A stretch of DNA of 6,650 nt from Veillonella sp. GTDB lineage: Bacteria; Bacillota; Negativicutes; Veillonellales; Veillonellaceae. Location: NCBI RefSeq assembly GCF_019414865.1, contig NZ_DXLG01000087.1, positions 1 through 6,650 on the forward strand, given 5' to 3'. The notes below the pieces were generated by a model. The model worked only from the letters and a program-made list of their open reading frames with translations, did not search any database and had not been told where the DNA came from. Shown in pieces: positions 5,777 to 6,650 of the stretch. Made by a program: the position numbers and the translations under genes. The number at the start of each line of letters is the position of its first letter. Position 1 is the first letter of the stretch.

Positions 5777-5781
5777 TTATT

Positions 5782-6576
5782 ATGGTCCGTATCGGTCATG
5801 CTGTACTCGGCGAAAAGGGGACAAAGATATGTGTGCCTATTGTAGGCACAACAATGAAAGAAATTTTAGATGCCACTGCGGTTGCATGTAATACACCGTG
5901 TCATGTAGTGGAGCTACGCATTGACTATTACGAGCGGGCCCACTCCATTGACGCTATTATTGAATTGTTAATGCTTATTAAGCCTCAATTAAAAGGTCGT
6001 GCCTTATTATTTACATGGCGCACGAAAGGGGAAGGTGGAGAAAAGTCTATTTCTTCACAAGACTACTTCACAATGTTAGAGCGCATCATTCCTACTGGAT
6101 TGGTAGATGCTATCGATATTGAACTCTTCTTTGATCAAGATAGAATGCTTAAAACGATTGAATTTGCCAAGGTACATGGTATTACAATTATCATGAGTAA
6201 CCATGATTTTAATGGCACTCCAAGTCATGAGGTTATTGTAAATCGCCTCATTCAAATGAAAGAATTCTTGGCCGACGTGCCAAAGATGGCTGTTATGCCT
6301 CATACAACGGGCGATGTTCTTACACTACTTGAGGCGACAGCTGAGGTGAAAGCTTTATATCCATCAGATCCAATCATTACGATGGCCATGGGACCATTGG
6401 GCGCTGTTACGCGCGCAGCAGGCGCTCTATTTGGTAATGCTATGACCTTTGCCTCTGCTGGCAAAGCATCGGCACCAGGTCAAATTGATGTGCATGAACT
6501 AAAACGAATTCTTGATACCATTGACGTAGATGGTGTATTCGATGAACAACAACATAAACGCGTAAAAGTGCATTAA
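5782..6576 (+). CDS. aroD: Type I 3-dehydroquinate dehydratase
   Basis: This cytoplasmic enzyme converts 3-dehydroquinate to 3-dehydroshikimate, the third step of the shikimate pathway to aromatic amino acids and folate. From the ATG at 5782 it has 264 residues, against about 252 for the enteric enzyme. The full set of type I active-site residues is present: Glu44 and Arg46 (VELRIDYYE), Arg80 and Glu84 (LFTWRTKGEGG), His141 (MSNHDFNGTP), the Schiff-base Lys168 (VPKMAVMP), Arg211 (GAVTR), and Ser230 and Gln234 (KASAPGQ). These sit exactly two residues earlier than in the Salmonella enzyme (Lys170, His143, Arg213 and others, from memory), which supports the chosen start. The extra length is a charged C-terminal tail from about residue 250. 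No other aro gene is adjacent and the gene has its own terminator, so it looks monocistronic. A catabolic (quinate) role is possible but nothing nearby suggests it. Confidence 0.96.
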   Translation: MVRIGHAVLGEKGTKICVPIVGTTMKEILDATAVACNTPCHVVELRIDYYERAHSIDAIIELLMLIKPQLKGRALLFTWRTKGEGGEKSISSQDYFTMLERIIPTGLVDAIDIELFFDQDRMLKTIEFAKVHGITIIMSNHDFNGTPSHEVIVNRLIQMKEFLADVPKMAVMPHTTGDVLTLLEATAEVKALYPSDPIITMAMGPLGAVTRAAGALFGNAMTFASAGKASAPGQIDVHELKRILDTIDVDGVFDEQQHKRVKVH

Positions 6577-6603
6577 AAAAAGTCGGCTAAAGCCGACTTT
6601 TTT
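6577..6603. terminator. Compact intrinsic terminator after aroD, possibly bidirectional
   Basis: AGTCGGCT (6581-6588) pairs with AGCCGACT (6591-6598), giving an effective TAAA loop on a GC-rich GTCGGC stem. Six T residues (6598-6603) follow on the plus strand, and the A run ending at 6581 gives a T run on the minus strand. It starts directly after the aroD stop. A minus-strand gene entering from the right edge could share it. Confidence 0.93.
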
Positions 6604-6650
6604 AATGTTTTATATTTCCTGTAATGTATTCATTTTTGAAGGTCTAATAT

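Noticed and set aside
6610..6650. Possible C-terminal end of a minus-strand gene entering from the right edge (open frame ending in TAA at 6610-6612)
   Set aside because: Only about 13 codons are visible and another minus-strand frame is also open for several codons, so coding cannot be supported. The bidirectional look of the aroD terminator is the only hint. Sequence beyond 6650 would settle it.

Overview
The window looks like chromosomal DNA from a low-GC, diderm Firmicute. Veillonella or a close relative in the Negativicutes is my best guess. This rests on overall impression (AT-rich intergenic DNA, strong AAGGAGG-type ribosome binding sites, AzgA-type purine permease, PmrA-like efflux pump, type I AroD) and not on a database match. 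There is no RNA gene, CRISPR array, insertion sequence or phage gene.

Layout. (1) Positions 77-2135, plus strand: two adjacent genes for exported, cysteine-free proteins that share one repeated domain. The first protein carries one copy and the second carries two, so three copies of an uncharacterised DUF4367-like module sit side by side. A 20-bp tandem direct repeat lies just upstream. A long bidirectional terminator at 2152-2205 closes the unit. (2) Positions 2215-3582, minus strand: an AzgA/PbuG-type purine base permease. It shares a 147-bp divergent promoter region with (3) an Rrf2-family regulator (3730-4149) that has three cysteines suited to an Fe-S cluster. That region contains a near-perfect inverted repeat whose arms are both extended -10 promoter elements. 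(4) Positions 4243-5475: a 12-TM DHA1-type MFS efflux pump, preceded by a perfect 14-bp inverted repeat and followed by a strong terminator. (5) A gene-free stretch of about 250 bases with a candidate promoter and inverted repeat. (6) Positions 5782-6576: aroD, type I 3-dehydroquinate dehydratase with all catalytic residues. Its start is moved 33 bases downstream of the longest open frame. A compact terminator follows.

How the genes work together. The two secreted proteins are probably co-transcribed and probably act together outside the cytoplasm, but their role is unknown. The Rrf2 regulator may control itself, the divergent purine permease and the efflux pump, since palindromic sites lie before each. 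This is inferred from layout only. aroD appears to be a stand-alone shikimate-pathway gene with its own promoter and terminator.

Most unusual points: the one-plus-two domain arrangement of the secreted pair; the mirrored divergent promoter; and a Leu in the purine permease where the family normally has a substrate-site Asn.
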